64,000 bases of DNA from Salinisphaera sp. G21_0 (GCF_017744115.1 NZ_JAGHQW010000021.1:33908-97907); one strand, 5' to 3'; shown: positions 47,273 through 56,876, counted from the first letter of the stretch. Made by a program: numbers and translations. The notes: generated from the letters alone by a model not told the origin.

Positions 47273-47980
47273 TTACAGTTTTGTTTTCTGTCGCTTAACA
47301 AGACGGTTTAATGCACCCAGAGAGTGTAAGTGTGCATAGGTCCACGCCAGCCAACCGGAATCAAACCAGCTTTTAACTTTTTCTTCCGGAATGGAATTCA
47401 GTTTTTTCTCATCAATAACTAATAACCCTTCGAGTCTTAGGGGCTTATCCTCCTCCAGGAGAATCTGAAGATTGAACGGAGACAGCAGATCAAGCGCTTT
47501 TAATTCATTACAATAATCAAGGGTATTCTTATACTGCTGATCATAGTTATTAAGAAATTGAATGATGTTATTCAATGTTTCTGTATTTTCACCGTCATCA
47601 CTGAAAAGTGCTTCACCTTCTTCACCAGCAAACTGACTGGCTTTCTGATCAAAGCAAACGCTGCCTTCATCAGTCAGGGCGAAAGGATAACGCCGGATAA
47701 AAGCAGGAATATAGCTGTCACTCCAGCTGCCTGCCTCACCCAGATGCTTATGCCCTGAATCCATCAGCGAAAGCAGGGCAAGGGGGAAAAAGTTGCCCTG
47801 CTCATCCTTACTGAAGAGCACAGGCATATCACGGCTGGCTTCAAAAAACTCGATACCTGTCAGTGGTACAGAGTTTACCTCTTCGGTGAAAGAGTAGTCG
47901 TCAGATGCCTTGAACTTAAGGGTCTTATGCACTTCCCGGTTGAGAAATGCCGGCTCATTGTAAAACAGTAATGTTGCCAT
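47273..47980 (-). CDS. SapC-family protein
   Basis: 235 residues matching the SapC family: FYNEPAFLNREVHKTLKFK at the start, SVPLTGIEFFEASRDMPVLF, SYIPAFIRRYPFALTDEG, and a C-terminal helix. SapC was first linked to S-layer protein secretion in Campylobacter, but its function is poorly defined in most bacteria. No signal peptide. It precedes the trypsin-like gene on the same strand and may share its transcript. The 286 bases upstream (47981-48266) are AT-rich and hold nothing I recognise. Confidence 0.8.
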   Translation of the reverse strand: MATLLFYNEPAFLNREVHKTLKFKASDDYSFTEEVNSVPLTGIEFFEASRDMPVLFSKDEQGNFFPLALLSLMDSGHKHLGEAGSWSDSYIPAFIRRYPFALTDEGSVCFDQKASQFAGEEGEALFSDDGENTETLNNIIQFLNNYDQQYKNTLDYCNELKALDLLSPFNLQILLEEDKPLRLEGLLVIDEKKLNSIPEEKVKSWFDSGWLAWTYAHLHSLGALNRLVKRQKTKL

Positions 47981-48266
47981 AATCAGGGGCCGCCTCTCTT
48001 GTTTTGTCTGGCTATATAGCCACTTCTAAAAATAGTTATAATGACATTTTTAAGCTGACCTGAGCTTAAAATTTTTACATAGCACATTAAAGGTATCAAC
48101 GAATAAAATGTTATATGGTTGTTAAGAGTAAGCGATTGCTGCAGTAGAATGATAACAATGAATAAAAACTACTCATTTCCAAGCTTCATTCCTGACTTAA
48201 TAGTCAGCAATAAAAAACATATCTTTGATTTATTTTTTCTCAGGAATTAAACGGAGTCCCCCACCA

Positions 48267-48944
48267 ATGTCCACTGAAACCCTGCAACTCAATAATACGC
48301 TCTATCAATATATTTATAACGTTGGTCTGCGTGAGCACCCGGCATTAAAAGAGCTCCGGGAATTGACCAGCCACCATCGCTACCGAATGATGCAAATCTC
48401 TGCCGAGCAAGGGCAGCTGATGGCGATGCTGGCAAAACTGGCCAATGCCCGCAGGACCATCGAAATTGGTGTTTTCACCGGTTACAGTGCGCTCTCTGTT
48501 GCCCTGGCGCTGCCCGATGATGGGGAGCTGATTGCCTGTGATATCAGCAGTGAGTATACCGACATAGCCAAACCCTTCTGGGAAAAAGCCGGCGTCTCTG
48601 AGCGGATCAAACTTCACCTGGCCCCGGCGTCTGAAACCCTGGACCAACTGATCAGGAACGGCGAACTGAATCAGTTTGATATGGCCTTTATTGATGCGGA
48701 TAAAACGGGATATGACGTTTATTACGAACAATGCCTGCAGCTTATTCGCCCTGGTGGGCTGATTCTTATCGATAACGTGCTGTGGAGCGGGAGAGTGGCT
48801 GATGCAGAAGCAAAGGATGATGACACATTGGCTTTAAAACGGCTCAATGAGAAAATCCACAAAGATGAACGGGTAGATATGATGATCTTGCCTGTTTCTG
48901 ACGGGTTGACAATAGCGATAAAGGTTAACCCGGATATTTCATAA
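48267..48944 (+). CDS. SAM-dependent O-methyltransferase (CCoAOMT-like), C-terminus from a MITE
   Basis: 225 residues of the caffeoyl-CoA O-methyltransferase-like family (small, metal-dependent catechol-type methyltransferases): SAM loop EIGVFTGYSALSVALALP, acidic ACDISSEYTDIAK, metal-site AFIDADKTGYDVYYE and LILIDNVLWSGRVAD. I start at ATG 48267 after a GGAG; the frame start 48225 is upstream of that site. The natural end is probably near SDGLTIAIKV; the last residues NPDIS and the stop lie inside the terminal repeat of the MITE at 48925. The physiological substrate is unknown. Confidence 0.85.
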   Translation: MSTETLQLNNTLYQYIYNVGLREHPALKELRELTSHHRYRMMQISAEQGQLMAMLAKLANARRTIEIGVFTGYSALSVALALPDDGELIACDISSEYTDIAKPFWEKAGVSERIKLHLAPASETLDQLIRNGELNQFDMAFIDADKTGYDVYYEQCLQLIRPGGLILIDNVLWSGRVADAEAKDDDTLALKRLNEKIHKDERVDMMILPVSDGLTIAIKVNPDIS

Positions 48945-49146
48945 ACTGCCCCGAGTTTCGCGCACGACCACATGGATGAGGGAGGCAGGGCGACGCAGAA
49001 AGCCAAAACCGGGGACTTTGTCGCTCTAAGGTAAGGGATTTTGTGAGGGAGCACCGCACCGGGGAGTACGGTCGACTGAGCAAAACTTCCCTGGAGCGAC
49101 AAAGGACAAGCGAGAGCGGGAGCACTCTTGTGAAATACCTGGCAAG
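48925..49146. mobile_element. MITE, family B, copy 2 (about 222 bp)
   Basis: The left end TTAACCCGGATATTTCATAA is identical to the 26373 copy; the interior (GACTTTGTCGCTCTAAGG, GAGTACGGTCGACTGA, AAGGACAAGCGAGAGCGGGA) matches closely; the right end (TGTGAAATACCTGGCAAG) is decayed. It carries 46 extra bases (48964-49009) not present in copy 1. It provides the stop codon of the methyltransferase gene. Confidence 0.82.
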
Positions 49147-49205
49147 CCTGACTACCACAGTGAGAAGAGACACACAGTCACAGTCAGGCTTGAATGATGT
49201 TGTTA

Positions 49206-50597
49206 TCAAGCCGCCCTTGCACGAATTTGTTGCAATTCATCGGCAGTTTCAGCAATCGTTTTGCTATTCATTTTGAATTGAGAAACCACCAATGCTGTCA
49301 GCATGAATCCAATAGCTGGAACAATTGAGAATACAGTAAGGATGCCGTTAATGGCTTCAGGTGTTTGTTCCACACCGCCACTCATGTAGCCGTAACTACC
49401 CAGCAGCCCCATTGCAATGGCACCACCTACGGATAAACCAACTTTCAGCGAGAAAATAGTGAACGATACAGCCAGCCCATCAATGCGACGACGGAACTTT
49501 ACTTCACCATAGTCAGTAGCATCAGCTGTAAAGGTGAACCAGATTGGCGCAATCATCTGATTAAAGAAACCAACAAAGAACTGAATAGCCATGATGACCG
49601 CTATATTGTTATTACCTGCAATGTATGAAACTGCAGACATAGCGGCACAGGCAAACAGGAGGGTAATATAGGCTTGTTTTTTACACATCCTGTCCAGCAC
49701 TTTGGTAGCCATTTGGGCACCGATCATACCTCCCAACATCCAAAGAGACATGAACAAAGAGACCATCGCTGCAGCATTCTCAACATACATTGTGATGTAA
49801 AACATCTGCGTTGTATTTTTGATGGTTTGCGTGGTGACCATCACGAAAGTAGCCAGCGACAACCAGCGGAACTGATCGTTTTTCCAAATAAGAGACAAGT
49901 CTGAGACAAAGCTGGTTTTTTCTGCCTTAATCGGCTTGACGCGCTCTTTTGTTGTGGAAAAGCAAATCAGGAACAGAACAACCGACAAAGCCGCCATAAT
50001 CATCATGGCATACCGATAACCATCAGCAGGGCTGTCACCCAGTATTTCTGTCATGGGTAATACGATCGATGTAATTACCAGACCGCCACCGGTAGCAAAC
50101 ATAAAACGTGTGGCGTTGATCGAAGCTCGCTCTTCCGGATTGCTGGTCATAACACCCGTCATGGCTCCGTAAGGAATATTGGTTGCTGTAAACAACACCA
50201 TGAGCACGGAGTAAGTGACGTACGCATAAATGACCTTTGCCTGTGCCCCCATATCTGGCACAGTAAATACCAGAACGCTGGCAATGGCATAAGGCACACA
50301 AAAGATCAGCAGATAAGGACGATATTTACCCCAACGGGTATTGGTTCTGTCAACCAGTGCGCCCATTATTGGATCAGTGACTGCGTCAACAATACGCACA
50401 AACAGAAAAATACCTGCTACTGTTGCAGCACTTAGTCCATAAATTTCGGTGTAATAAAAACCTAATAACAGCAAAACAGACTGATAAACGAAGTTACCAG
50501 CAGTATCACCTAAACTGTATCCAATTTTTTCTTTTAACCCCACGACAGGTGTATAACCTGGCAAGCTGGCCTGACCAGCTTTGAGAGTTTGTTCCAT
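49206..50597 (-). CDS. GPH-family sugar:cation symporter
   Basis: 463 residues, about 12 membrane helices, of the glycoside-pentoside-hexuronide family (MelB, XylP, YicJ): LKEKIGYSLGDTAGNFVYQS at the N-terminus, DAVTDPIMGALVDRTNTRWG (cation and sugar site region) and GKYRPYLL. I start at ATG 50597 because GAGGGAAG lies four bases upstream; the longer frame from 50630 would start inside non-conserved sequence. It follows the GH172 gene on the same strand and probably imports the pentoside that GH172 cuts. Confidence 0.9.
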   Translation of the reverse strand: MEQTLKAGQASLPGYTPVVGLKEKIGYSLGDTAGNFVYQSVLLLLGFYYTEIYGLSAATVAGIFLFVRIVDAVTDPIMGALVDRTNTRWGKYRPYLLIFCVPYAIASVLVFTVPDMGAQAKVIYAYVTYSVLMVLFTATNIPYGAMTGVMTSNPEERASINATRFMFATGGGLVITSIVLPMTEILGDSPADGYRYAMMIMAALSVVLFLICFSTTKERVKPIKAEKTSFVSDLSLIWKNDQFRWLSLATFVMVTTQTIKNTTQMFYITMYVENAAAMVSLFMSLWMLGGMIGAQMATKVLDRMCKKQAYITLLFACAAMSAVSYIAGNNNIAVIMAIQFFVGFFNQMIAPIWFTFTADATDYGEVKFRRRIDGLAVSFTIFSLKVGLSVGGAIAMGLLGSYGYMSGGVEQTPEAINGILTVFSIVPAIGFMLTALVVSQFKMNSKTIAETADELQQIRARAA

Positions 50598-50652
50598 TTT
50601 ACTTCCCTCTTTTCCGTTTTTATCTTGCAATATGAATATTTTTATTAGCGAT

Positions 50653-50690
50653 CAATGAATAACTTACAGAAATCTGCAAGTTATTCATTG
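50653..50690 (-). other. Long stem-loop between GH172 and symporter genes
   Basis: CAATGAATAACTT (50653-50665) pairs with AAGTTATTCATTG (50678-50690), extended by CAGA/TCTG. It is AT-rich and lies inside the presumed operon, so it is more likely an mRNA processing or stability element than a terminator. Confidence 0.6.
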
Positions 50691-50702
50691 GATTTAGTGA
50701 GA

Positions 50703-51851
50703 TCAGTGAGTTTGCAATCCATCCCAGTCTGGCAATGGCTTTAATTTTGCCGTCGGCAGTGTTTGATACCAGAAAGAAACGGTGGCTATATCATCTTGTC
50801 TTGGCAAGTATTTACGATCAGGTACGTGATCAAATTTTTTGGCATTGAAGTTTTTCCAACCAAGATCCTGAACAGTGACTTTTAATTTTGATTTAAATCG
50901 AATTGGGTCCTGGATATGCCAGCGATACATTGAAAATCGTGGCTGGGATCTATATAAACCGTCTGGCTCAATAACCTGGGCCATTCCACCATAAGGGGAA
51001 TTATAGGCTGCGTATTTGTCGTCTACCTCCCAATTAAATGCGCCAAGGAAATAATCTTCAGTACCTGTACCGCAAATGGTTGGAAACTCGTCATCTTCAT
51101 CAATGTAAAATTTGACTTCACCTTCTCCCCACCATCCACCGGCCCCATTGAGGCCAACGCACATTGCGGTACCTATGTAATGCCCTTCACCTTCTATACC
51201 ATCAATAATGGTGTGAACACCTTTAAACGGAACCGGGTTTGTTCGACGGAAACTGGCGTGAAAGTAAGCACAATTTTCAGGAATATCTGTCAATTGATAA
51301 TTAATCTGGTAGTAGAGGCAGCGTTCCTGATCACCAATATTTTCAATAGTCATGTAACAACGTTCACGGAACGGCATACTCCAGAAACAATTGAACGCAT
51401 TTTTTGGTAATACGCTAACCGGTAAAGATACCAGAGGTTGAAAAGATCCGCCTACCAGCTCATCAATATTGTCACACCAGCCATAAGCAAAGAAATCAGG
51501 AAACGGTACTTCGACAGAGGGATGCTCCTGATTATCCCAGTAAATGCGAATAATTAACTCACGGGAAACCATGCCTGTTATCCACATACTCTGGATATTA
51601 CCCATATCCTTAACATCTGCGATAACCGCTGTTTCACCGGGTTTTATGTTGATGGCAGGGTTGACTTTCCATCCCTCTCCAAGTTCACTTGCTTGTCTTT
51701 CTGCAAATCCAGTGGTTCCCATACCTCCTTTACCGGGTTCACCGTTTGGGTTTTCCGCAGAAATACTTCTTGAGCGCGCGTCAGAGAGCAGGCTGAGATT
51801 GCTCAGGGACATATTCAGACCATTAAATCCAGATGAATTATGAGTAACCAT
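50703..51851 (-). CDS. GH172 (DUF2961) glycosidase
   Basis: 382 residues of the DUF2961 family, now GH172: LSDARSRSISAENPNGEPGK, IQSMWITGMVSRELIIRIYW, PFPDFFAYGWCD, GGWWGEGEVKFYIDEDDEFP and CGTGTEDYFLGAFNW. Characterised members cut alpha-D-fructofuranosides or alpha-D-arabinofuranosides; catalytic Glu residues lie in the GEGEVKFYID and GTEDYF regions. No signal peptide, so it works on imported material. Start: ATG 51851 preferred; a TTG two codons upstream has better spacing to GAGG and cannot be excluded. Neighbouring isomerase and D-ribulokinase favour D-arabinofuranose as the released sugar. Confidence 0.87.
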   Translation of the reverse strand: MVTHNSSGFNGLNMSLSNLSLLSDARSRSISAENPNGEPGKGGMGTTGFAERQASELGEGWKVNPAINIKPGETAVIADVKDMGNIQSMWITGMVSRELIIRIYWDNQEHPSVEVPFPDFFAYGWCDNIDELVGGSFQPLVSLPVSVLPKNAFNCFWSMPFRERCYMTIENIGDQERCLYYQINYQLTDIPENCAYFHASFRRTNPVPFKGVHTIIDGIEGEGHYIGTAMCVGLNGAGGWWGEGEVKFYIDEDDEFPTICGTGTEDYFLGAFNWEVDDKYAAYNSPYGGMAQVIEPDGLYRSQPRFSMYRWHIQDPIRFKSKLKVTVQDLGWKNFNAKKFDHVPDRKYLPRQDDIATVSFWYQTLPTAKLKPLPDWDGLQTH

Positions 51852-51899
51852 GTCCAATTAAAATCCTCAAAGGGGTTTATTTGATGATTTTTTGTCTTT

Positions 51900-51915
51900 G
51901 CTAATTCGTATTAGC
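51900..51915. promoter_or_regulatory. LacI-type operator before GH172
   Basis: GCTAATTCGTATTAGC, a 16-base palindrome broken at one central pair. It lies 49 bases upstream of the GH172 start and matches the two sites between the kinase and LacI genes. Confidence 0.75.
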
Positions 51916-51946
51916 GATATATTAGGTAAATTTTGTTTGCAAAATT

Positions 51947-51960
51947 CTGATACAAGTCAA
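51947..51960. promoter_or_regulatory. FNR-like box before GH172
   Basis: CTGATACAAGTCAA: eight of ten fixed positions of TTGAT-N4-ATCAA. Placed just upstream of the LacI-type operator, as at the other sugar operons. Confidence 0.4.
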
Positions 51961-52188
51961 CATTTGTTCACACTCATGACCATTTTTCACAAGCATCTGA
52001 TCACCAAAAAACCTGCCAAACAGGTGCCGGAACTCTTTTCCCGCATATTACATTTGAAAAACAGCTTCAACGGCCACACGAGCAGTTACATTTTCCGGCA
52101 AGACCTACTGTCGATACTTGGTACCTTGTTGTTCAAACACTTTCTGTTTGCCATTTTTCTTTGTATTGAGTTTAAAGGCTGACCCTAC

Positions 52189-52370
52189 TAGGAGGCTGTC
52201 CGAGAATAGACTGCCCTACTGCGGCGGCAGCAAATTGGTCTAAAAATCCGCTTTTGTTCGGTAAATAGCCCCGCTATTTACCTCACAAAACCGAATTTTT
52301 ATCCTCAATTTTCTGCCGTCCTCGCTACGGGCGCTATTCTCGGAGGGCGCTATTCTCGGACAGCCTCCTA
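52189..52370. mobile_element. MITE, family A, copy 2 (178-bp core)
   Basis: Ends GGAGGCTGTCCGAGAATAG (52191 onward) and CTATTCTCGGACAGCCTCC (ending 52368), flanked by TA on both sides. Interior GGTAAATAGC/GCTATTTACC hairpin and blocks CAGCAAATTGGTCTAAAAA and TGCCGTCCTCGCTACGGGCG shared in inverted order with 10248-10459. A 16-base unit (GGGCGCTATTCTCGGA) is duplicated near the right end. With the operator it occupies much of the 557-base gap between tal and GH172; 51961-52188 shows no gene I can support. Confidence 0.85.
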
Positions 52371-52408
52371 CGCTGAAAAGGTCAGGTTGGCTTAAGTAGG
52401 GCTGTGAG

Positions 52409-53362
52409 TTACAGCTTTTGAGCGATGAGTGTTTCCAGCTTTTCCTGATCAATAGCAAAGTTTCGAATACCTTCTGCCAGTTTTTCAGTTGCCATTGGGT
52501 TTTCATTCATCGCCCAGCGGAATGACGCTTCATCAAGCACTGCGTTGTCAATCTCACGGACTGGTTTGCTTGCAAAGAGTTTTTGCTCCAGGGGGGCGAA
52601 ACACTGCTCCAGCTCATCCAGAAGATCCGGACTAATGGTCAGACAGTCACACCCCGCCAGTTGGCGAATCTCATCAATGTTACGAAAGCTGGCACCCATC
52701 ACGATGGTCTTGTAATCGTGCTGTTTGTAATAGTTGTAAATATCCGTCACAGAAAGAACACCGGGGTCTTCTGCCGGAGAATAGTGTGCTTTTCCGGTAC
52801 TCTTTTTGTACCAGTCCAGAATACGTCCAACAAAAGGTGAAATAAGGTATACACCAGCTTCAGCGCAGGCTTTTGCCTGGGCAAAACTAAACAACAGGGT
52901 CAGATTACAGCGAACACCTTCTCTTTCCAGAATTTCAGCCGCTTTGATTCCTTCCCAGGTAGACGCAATCTTTATTAATACGCGGGATGTGTCCGCACCT
53001 GCTTGTTGGTATAAAGCTAAAAGATCGCGAGCTTTAGCGACGGTTGCCTCTGTATCAAAAGACAGTCGGGCATCAACTTCTGTTGAAATAAAGCCGGGAA
53101 CGACACTCTGTATCTCTTTGCCAATGCCAACAGCCAGATAGTCACAGGCGTAGGCAGCCTGATCTGCTTTACTGTCAGAGTAATGGCGAGCGCACTTTAA
53201 GGCATCGGTTAACAGCTCATTATATTGAGGCAAAGTGGCTGCTTTCAAAATCAGGGAAGGGTTGGTGGTTGCATCCAATGGCTGGTAGCGTTTAATGGCC
53301 TCAATGTCGCCAGTATCAGCCACTACTTTGGTAATGGCTTTTAATTGTTCCAGCTGATTCAT
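52409..53362 (-). CDS. tal: Transaldolase
   Basis: 317 residues, the usual length of TalB-type transaldolase. Schiff-base Lys131 in [27 protein letters not shown] near the N-terminus, [20 protein letters not shown] for phosphate binding. It moves a dihydroxyacetone unit between sugar phosphates in the non-oxidative pentose phosphate pathway. It is the last gene of kinase-isomerase-transaldolase, which makes sense if the operon delivers a pentulose 5-phosphate. Confidence 0.95.
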   Translation of the reverse strand: MNQLEQLKAITKVVADTGDIEAIKRYQPLDATTNPSLILKAATLPQYNELLTDALKCARHYSDSKADQAAYACDYLAVGIGKEIQSVVPGFISTEVDARLSFDTEATVAKARDLLALYQQAGADTSRVLIKIASTWEGIKAAEILEREGVRCNLTLLFSFAQAKACAEAGVYLISPFVGRILDWYKKSTGKAHYSPAEDPGVLSVTDIYNYYKQHDYKTIVMGASFRNIDEIRQLAGCDCLTISPDLLDELEQCFAPLEQKLFASKPVREIDNAVLDEASFRWAMNENPMATEKLAEGIRNFAIDQEKLETLIAQKL

Positions 53363-53430
53363 AAGTCAAGGGAATTCTTATTGGGAGGGAAGACAGGGTG
53401 CGTGACAGCTGTCGCTGTCACGCCGTGAGA

Positions 53431-55080
53431 TTAGATGTCAATATTGCCAGCGACATGAACACGCATGTTCTGAGTCAGGGCTTGAGCAGTAAATGCCTGT
53501 ACCACTTCTTTCAGGTTTGCCTCAGGTACATAAGCCACGGAGATGTGGTTACTCTGATGACCCGCCATCAGGTCGTCACGACCAACACCATCCAGAACAC
53601 AATTCATCAGAGGCCATTCACGGGTGGTGTTATCCAAACGACGCTGGAACTCTTCCTGAGGCAGTTCGAAAGCTGTGCCGGTACCGATATGCATATGAAC
53701 GTCAGTGCCTTCATAATGAGCTCGAGCCCAGATGAAAGTGCCGGCCTTACACTGACCACCAATGCTGGAACCGCCCAGAGGGAAGTACATGGCAGGCTGA
53801 CGGAAGCCTTTGGCACCCGCAATGCCACCTTTGATGTGCTCAAAAGGAACCGAGCCGGAAATTTCAAAGTCCCAGTAGAAAGTGCCTTCAAACTCACTAC
53901 CCCAACGAATATCGTGCAGTGTCGTTTCGCTCGGCAGACCCAGGCTGTCCAGTAGTCGGAACAGCATGGTTTGAGGGATGGCAGTCCCCATGTCTACTTC
54001 ATTGATACAGGGGATGGGCTTGCCTTCACGAATGATGCCGCCTTTTTCACCTTTGATCGGAAAACGTTCTGAAGAACCTATAGCGCCTTCGGCAAAATCA
54101 GAAGCGGCACAGCTGTCTTTCAAACCTTGCTGATATTGGACACCCACACTGGTCAGACCGAAACGCTCGGTGATACGGGCCATGGCGATCATCATGGCGC
54201 ATTGTTCCAGAACCTGTTCACGGGTCAGCTCTGTTGCACCATCGGTGCCAAACTGGAAGTCCATTCCACGATCAATGTAGAACTGCAGGCACTCTGCACG
54301 CTCTTCCTGAGACACCATACTCATTTCGTACAGCAATGCAGACTGGGACAGTGCTTCAATTGGCATGCCGATCTTAGCCAGAGACTCCTGGGGAAATACG
54401 CCATTCACCATGCCCATGCAGAACATGTCGAACAATCCCATGATCTCTTTGTTTTCCAGAATATACTGCCCCACTTGCTGACCGATTGTTCCTGCTTCAG
54501 TTGCCATTACGGAATGGTCTTTGGTAACTTCCTTCAGGTAAGAGGTGTCGTGTTCAATCTTGCCGCTTTCCAGCCAGGATTGCAGACCCGCATAGAAAAA
54601 ATCATCATCAAACCTTTCTGACCACAGGCGGCTGTGCTCACGTCCCAGGCTATTCAGGGTGCCCGCCATACACAGGGCTCCCACCAGGCCGGGCCAGGTG
54701 CCATCGAAGTTAGCCAGTAATAATACCGGACCCTGATGATGAACCAGTGACGGTGCCAAATGGTGCGAGTACTGCCATGCCGTCATTAACACAATCAGAG
54801 GGGCCCCCGGATCAATGGACGCCATAACATCAGAACCTTCACGCTGGTTGCTGATGAAGCCATGACCCTGATCCTCCTTGACCGGATGAGCACGACGAAC
54901 ACTGAAGCCAAACTTTTCTTTCAGGGCAGCTTCGAGTTTACCCTCGAAATGACGTTGAACTTCCCAACAGTTTTGGTTTGCCGTATCGCGCAGATCACCA
55001 TTGGCGATAACAAACACTTCTTTTTCACCGAGTGACTGGCGCACCCTGGTTTCTGGCAGATTGAGTTTTAAAGAGGTCAT
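53431..55080 (-). CDS. FucI-fold aldose isomerase (D-arabinose/L-fucose type)
   Basis: 549 residues (E. coli FucI 591). The metal and catalytic residues of the fucose/arabinose isomerase fold are identifiable: E361 in PCINEVDMGT, D390 in LHDIRWGSEF and H512 in GHQSNHISVAYV. FucI enzymes interconvert L-fucose/L-fuculose and D-arabinose/D-ribulose, which share C2-C4 stereochemistry. The gene lies between a D-ribulokinase-type kinase and transaldolase, so D-arabinose is the first guess. Because the fuc locus at 58-63 kb has no isomerase of its own, this enzyme may also serve L-fucose. The sequence differs enough from classical FucI that other aldoses are possible. Confidence 0.8.
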   Translation of the reverse strand: MTSLKLNLPETRVRQSLGEKEVFVIANGDLRDTANQNCWEVQRHFEGKLEAALKEKFGFSVRRAHPVKEDQGHGFISNQREGSDVMASIDPGAPLIVLMTAWQYSHHLAPSLVHHQGPVLLLANFDGTWPGLVGALCMAGTLNSLGREHSRLWSERFDDDFFYAGLQSWLESGKIEHDTSYLKEVTKDHSVMATEAGTIGQQVGQYILENKEIMGLFDMFCMGMVNGVFPQESLAKIGMPIEALSQSALLYEMSMVSQEERAECLQFYIDRGMDFQFGTDGATELTREQVLEQCAMMIAMARITERFGLTSVGVQYQQGLKDSCAASDFAEGAIGSSERFPIKGEKGGIIREGKPIPCINEVDMGTAIPQTMLFRLLDSLGLPSETTLHDIRWGSEFEGTFYWDFEISGSVPFEHIKGGIAGAKGFRQPAMYFPLGGSSIGGQCKAGTFIWARAHYEGTDVHMHIGTGTAFELPQEEFQRRLDNTTREWPLMNCVLDGVGRDDLMAGHQSNHISVAYVPEANLKEVVQAFTAQALTQNMRVHVAGNIDI

Positions 55081-55150
55081 AATATACTCCCGATCAGCCC
55101 GATATTTTGGGCTTCTGTTTTTTATGGCTGGTTGTGTTAAAAAGTTTGTA

Positions 55151-56740
55151 TTAAAAATTGTTCATCATTGCCTGGTACTTCATCTGGTCTTCATACATCT
55201 CATGGAAGACCCTGTACTTGGCATCGTGGAATGCTTTGGTGCGGTTATCAGGCTTGATGACCTGTCCTTTTGATGACATGGCTGCCATGGCTGCTTTCAG
55301 ATCAGAGAAGTCCCCGCAGGCGGTTGCAGCCAGCATGGCAGACCCGAGAAGCACGGCTTCTTCTTCTGCACCGAGAACAATCTCACAACCGGTAACATTC
55401 GCATGCTCTCTGAGCCACAGCGGATTCTTGGTGCCACCACCACACATATGAATGCGGGTAATCTGATGACCGGCACTGTTCATGGCCTCAATTATATGAC
55501 GGGTGCCGTAAGACACCGACTGAATGGCAGCCAGGTAAACCCGGGCCAGTTCACTCAGGTTTTTATTCATTGAAAGGCCGGACACCATACCTTTCAAATG
55601 TGGATTTGCCCTTGGTGAGCGGTTACCGTGGTGATAACCCAGCAGATGAAAATTAGCCATAAAGTGTGGGTCTTCATCTTCCAGGCGCATGACTTCTTCA
55701 TTCAGAATGTCATAATGGCTTCGTACCTGTTCTTCAGCCATTTTCATCAGTTCAGGATAAAAGGCACTGTCTTTAATGACATGATCAATCAGGGAGCCAG
55801 CAGCAGATTGTCCTCCTTCACTCAGCCAAGTGCCTGGCACCATAGCTCCCCAGTAAGGCCCCCAAACACCATTGACAAAAACAGGCTCTTTGCTGACCGC
55901 CATATGACATGAAGACGTTCCGCCTATGATCGCCAAAGTCGATTCCGGCTTATCACCAATAACGCCGACACCTCCTGCGTGTGCGTCAATGATACCCACA
56001 GCAACAGTCGTCTTGGTGGTCAGACCCAGTTCAGCGGCGGCTACATCGGTTAACTGGCCCGCTGGCGACCCCAGATCCACGATCTGATCACCAACTTTTT
56101 CTCCTGTGATCAGATCGCCCAGTCCCAGCTGTTCAAGCAAAGAGATATCCCAGCTTTTCTTGTGGGCCAGGTAGGTCCACTTGCATACTTTTGTGCAGAC
56201 ACTGCGGATATCTTTACCACTGGCGCAATACACCAGGTAGTCGGCCAGATCAAAGAATTTAGCTGCACGATTGTATTGCTCAGGCAGATGATTCTTCAGC
56301 CACTTCAGTTTTGGCAGCTCCATTTCCGGGCTGACTTCACCACCGACATACTGCAATACTTCACTGTCTGTCTGGTTGATCTCAGCCGCTTCAGCCATCG
56401 CACGGTGATCCATCCACATGATAATGTTCTGGTTATCCGCACCGGTTGGAGAGACACTCACAGGCTGGTCATTACCATCGATCGAAACCAGTGAGCAGGT
56501 AGCATCAAAGCCAATACCCTTGACCTGTTCAGGCTTGACACCGGACTCGCGTATGACAGAGTTAACGACCTTACAAACCTGCGTCCAGATATCAGACGAC
56601 GATTGTTCGACAAAATCCGGTGCCGGACGAAACTGTTTAATTGGGCTGACTGCCAGAGCCAACCGTTGCCCGGTAGCGGTGAACAACGCTGCCCTGGCAC
56701 TACCAGAACCAATATCCACCCCAACGTACAGGTGCTGCAT
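55151..56740 (-). CDS. FGGY-family D-ribulokinase
   Basis: 529 residues. FGGY fold with ATP loop VGVDIGSGSARAALF at the start and a second-domain phosphate motif IIGGTSSCHMAVS; catalytic Asp region GIIDAHAGGVGVIG. Residues 81-85 are TCSLV in GIGFDATCSLV, the motif reported as diagnostic of D-ribulokinases among FGGY kinases. It converts D-ribulose to D-ribulose 5-phosphate, an intermediate of the pentose phosphate pathway. First gene of the operon; two LacI-type operators and an FNR box lie between it and the divergent regulator. Confidence 0.88.
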   Translation of the reverse strand: MQHLYVGVDIGSGSARAALFTATGQRLALAVSPIKQFRPAPDFVEQSSSDIWTQVCKVVNSVIRESGVKPEQVKGIGFDATCSLVSIDGNDQPVSVSPTGADNQNIIMWMDHRAMAEAAEINQTDSEVLQYVGGEVSPEMELPKLKWLKNHLPEQYNRAAKFFDLADYLVYCASGKDIRSVCTKVCKWTYLAHKKSWDISLLEQLGLGDLITGEKVGDQIVDLGSPAGQLTDVAAAELGLTTKTTVAVGIIDAHAGGVGVIGDKPESTLAIIGGTSSCHMAVSKEPVFVNGVWGPYWGAMVPGTWLSEGGQSAAGSLIDHVIKDSAFYPELMKMAEEQVRSHYDILNEEVMRLEDEDPHFMANFHLLGYHHGNRSPRANPHLKGMVSGLSMNKNLSELARVYLAAIQSVSYGTRHIIEAMNSAGHQITRIHMCGGGTKNPLWLREHANVTGCEIVLGAEEEAVLLGSAMLAATACGDFSDLKAAMAAMSSKGQVIKPDNRTKAFHDAKYRVFHEMYEDQMKYQAMMNNF

Positions 56741-56758
56741 ATTACTTTTCCGAACGCG

Positions 56759-56774
56759 GCTAATACGAGTTAGC
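56759..56774. promoter_or_regulatory. LacI-type operator next to the D-ribulokinase gene
   Basis: GCTAATACGAGTTAGC: inverted GCTAA/TTAGC arms around a central CG. It lies 19 bases upstream of the kinase start codon, a position suited to repression. Confidence 0.72.
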
Positions 56775-56836
56775 TAAAATCTTAGCGACCAGAAATTATC
56801 TATTCAAGTGCTCTTCTGTGTTGATTATTGTTAGGA

Positions 56837-56850
56837 TTGATACAGATCAA
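56837..56850. promoter_or_regulatory. FNR-type box in kinase/lacI divergent region
   Basis: TTGATACAGATCAA fits TTGAT-N4-ATCAA at all ten fixed positions. It lies midway between the two operators. Confidence 0.6.
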
Positions 56851-56876
56851 CATCTCAGGATTTTGTATTAGCACTT

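Noticed and set aside
51892..52182. 96-codon plus-strand frame between GH172 and the MITE
   Set aside because: It starts over the palindromic operator, has no family resemblance and no ribosome binding site; treated as intergenic.
53398..53955. Open frame of 185 codons on the plus strand opposite the isomerase
   Set aside because: Fully antisense to the FucI-fold gene, no domain and no ribosome binding site.
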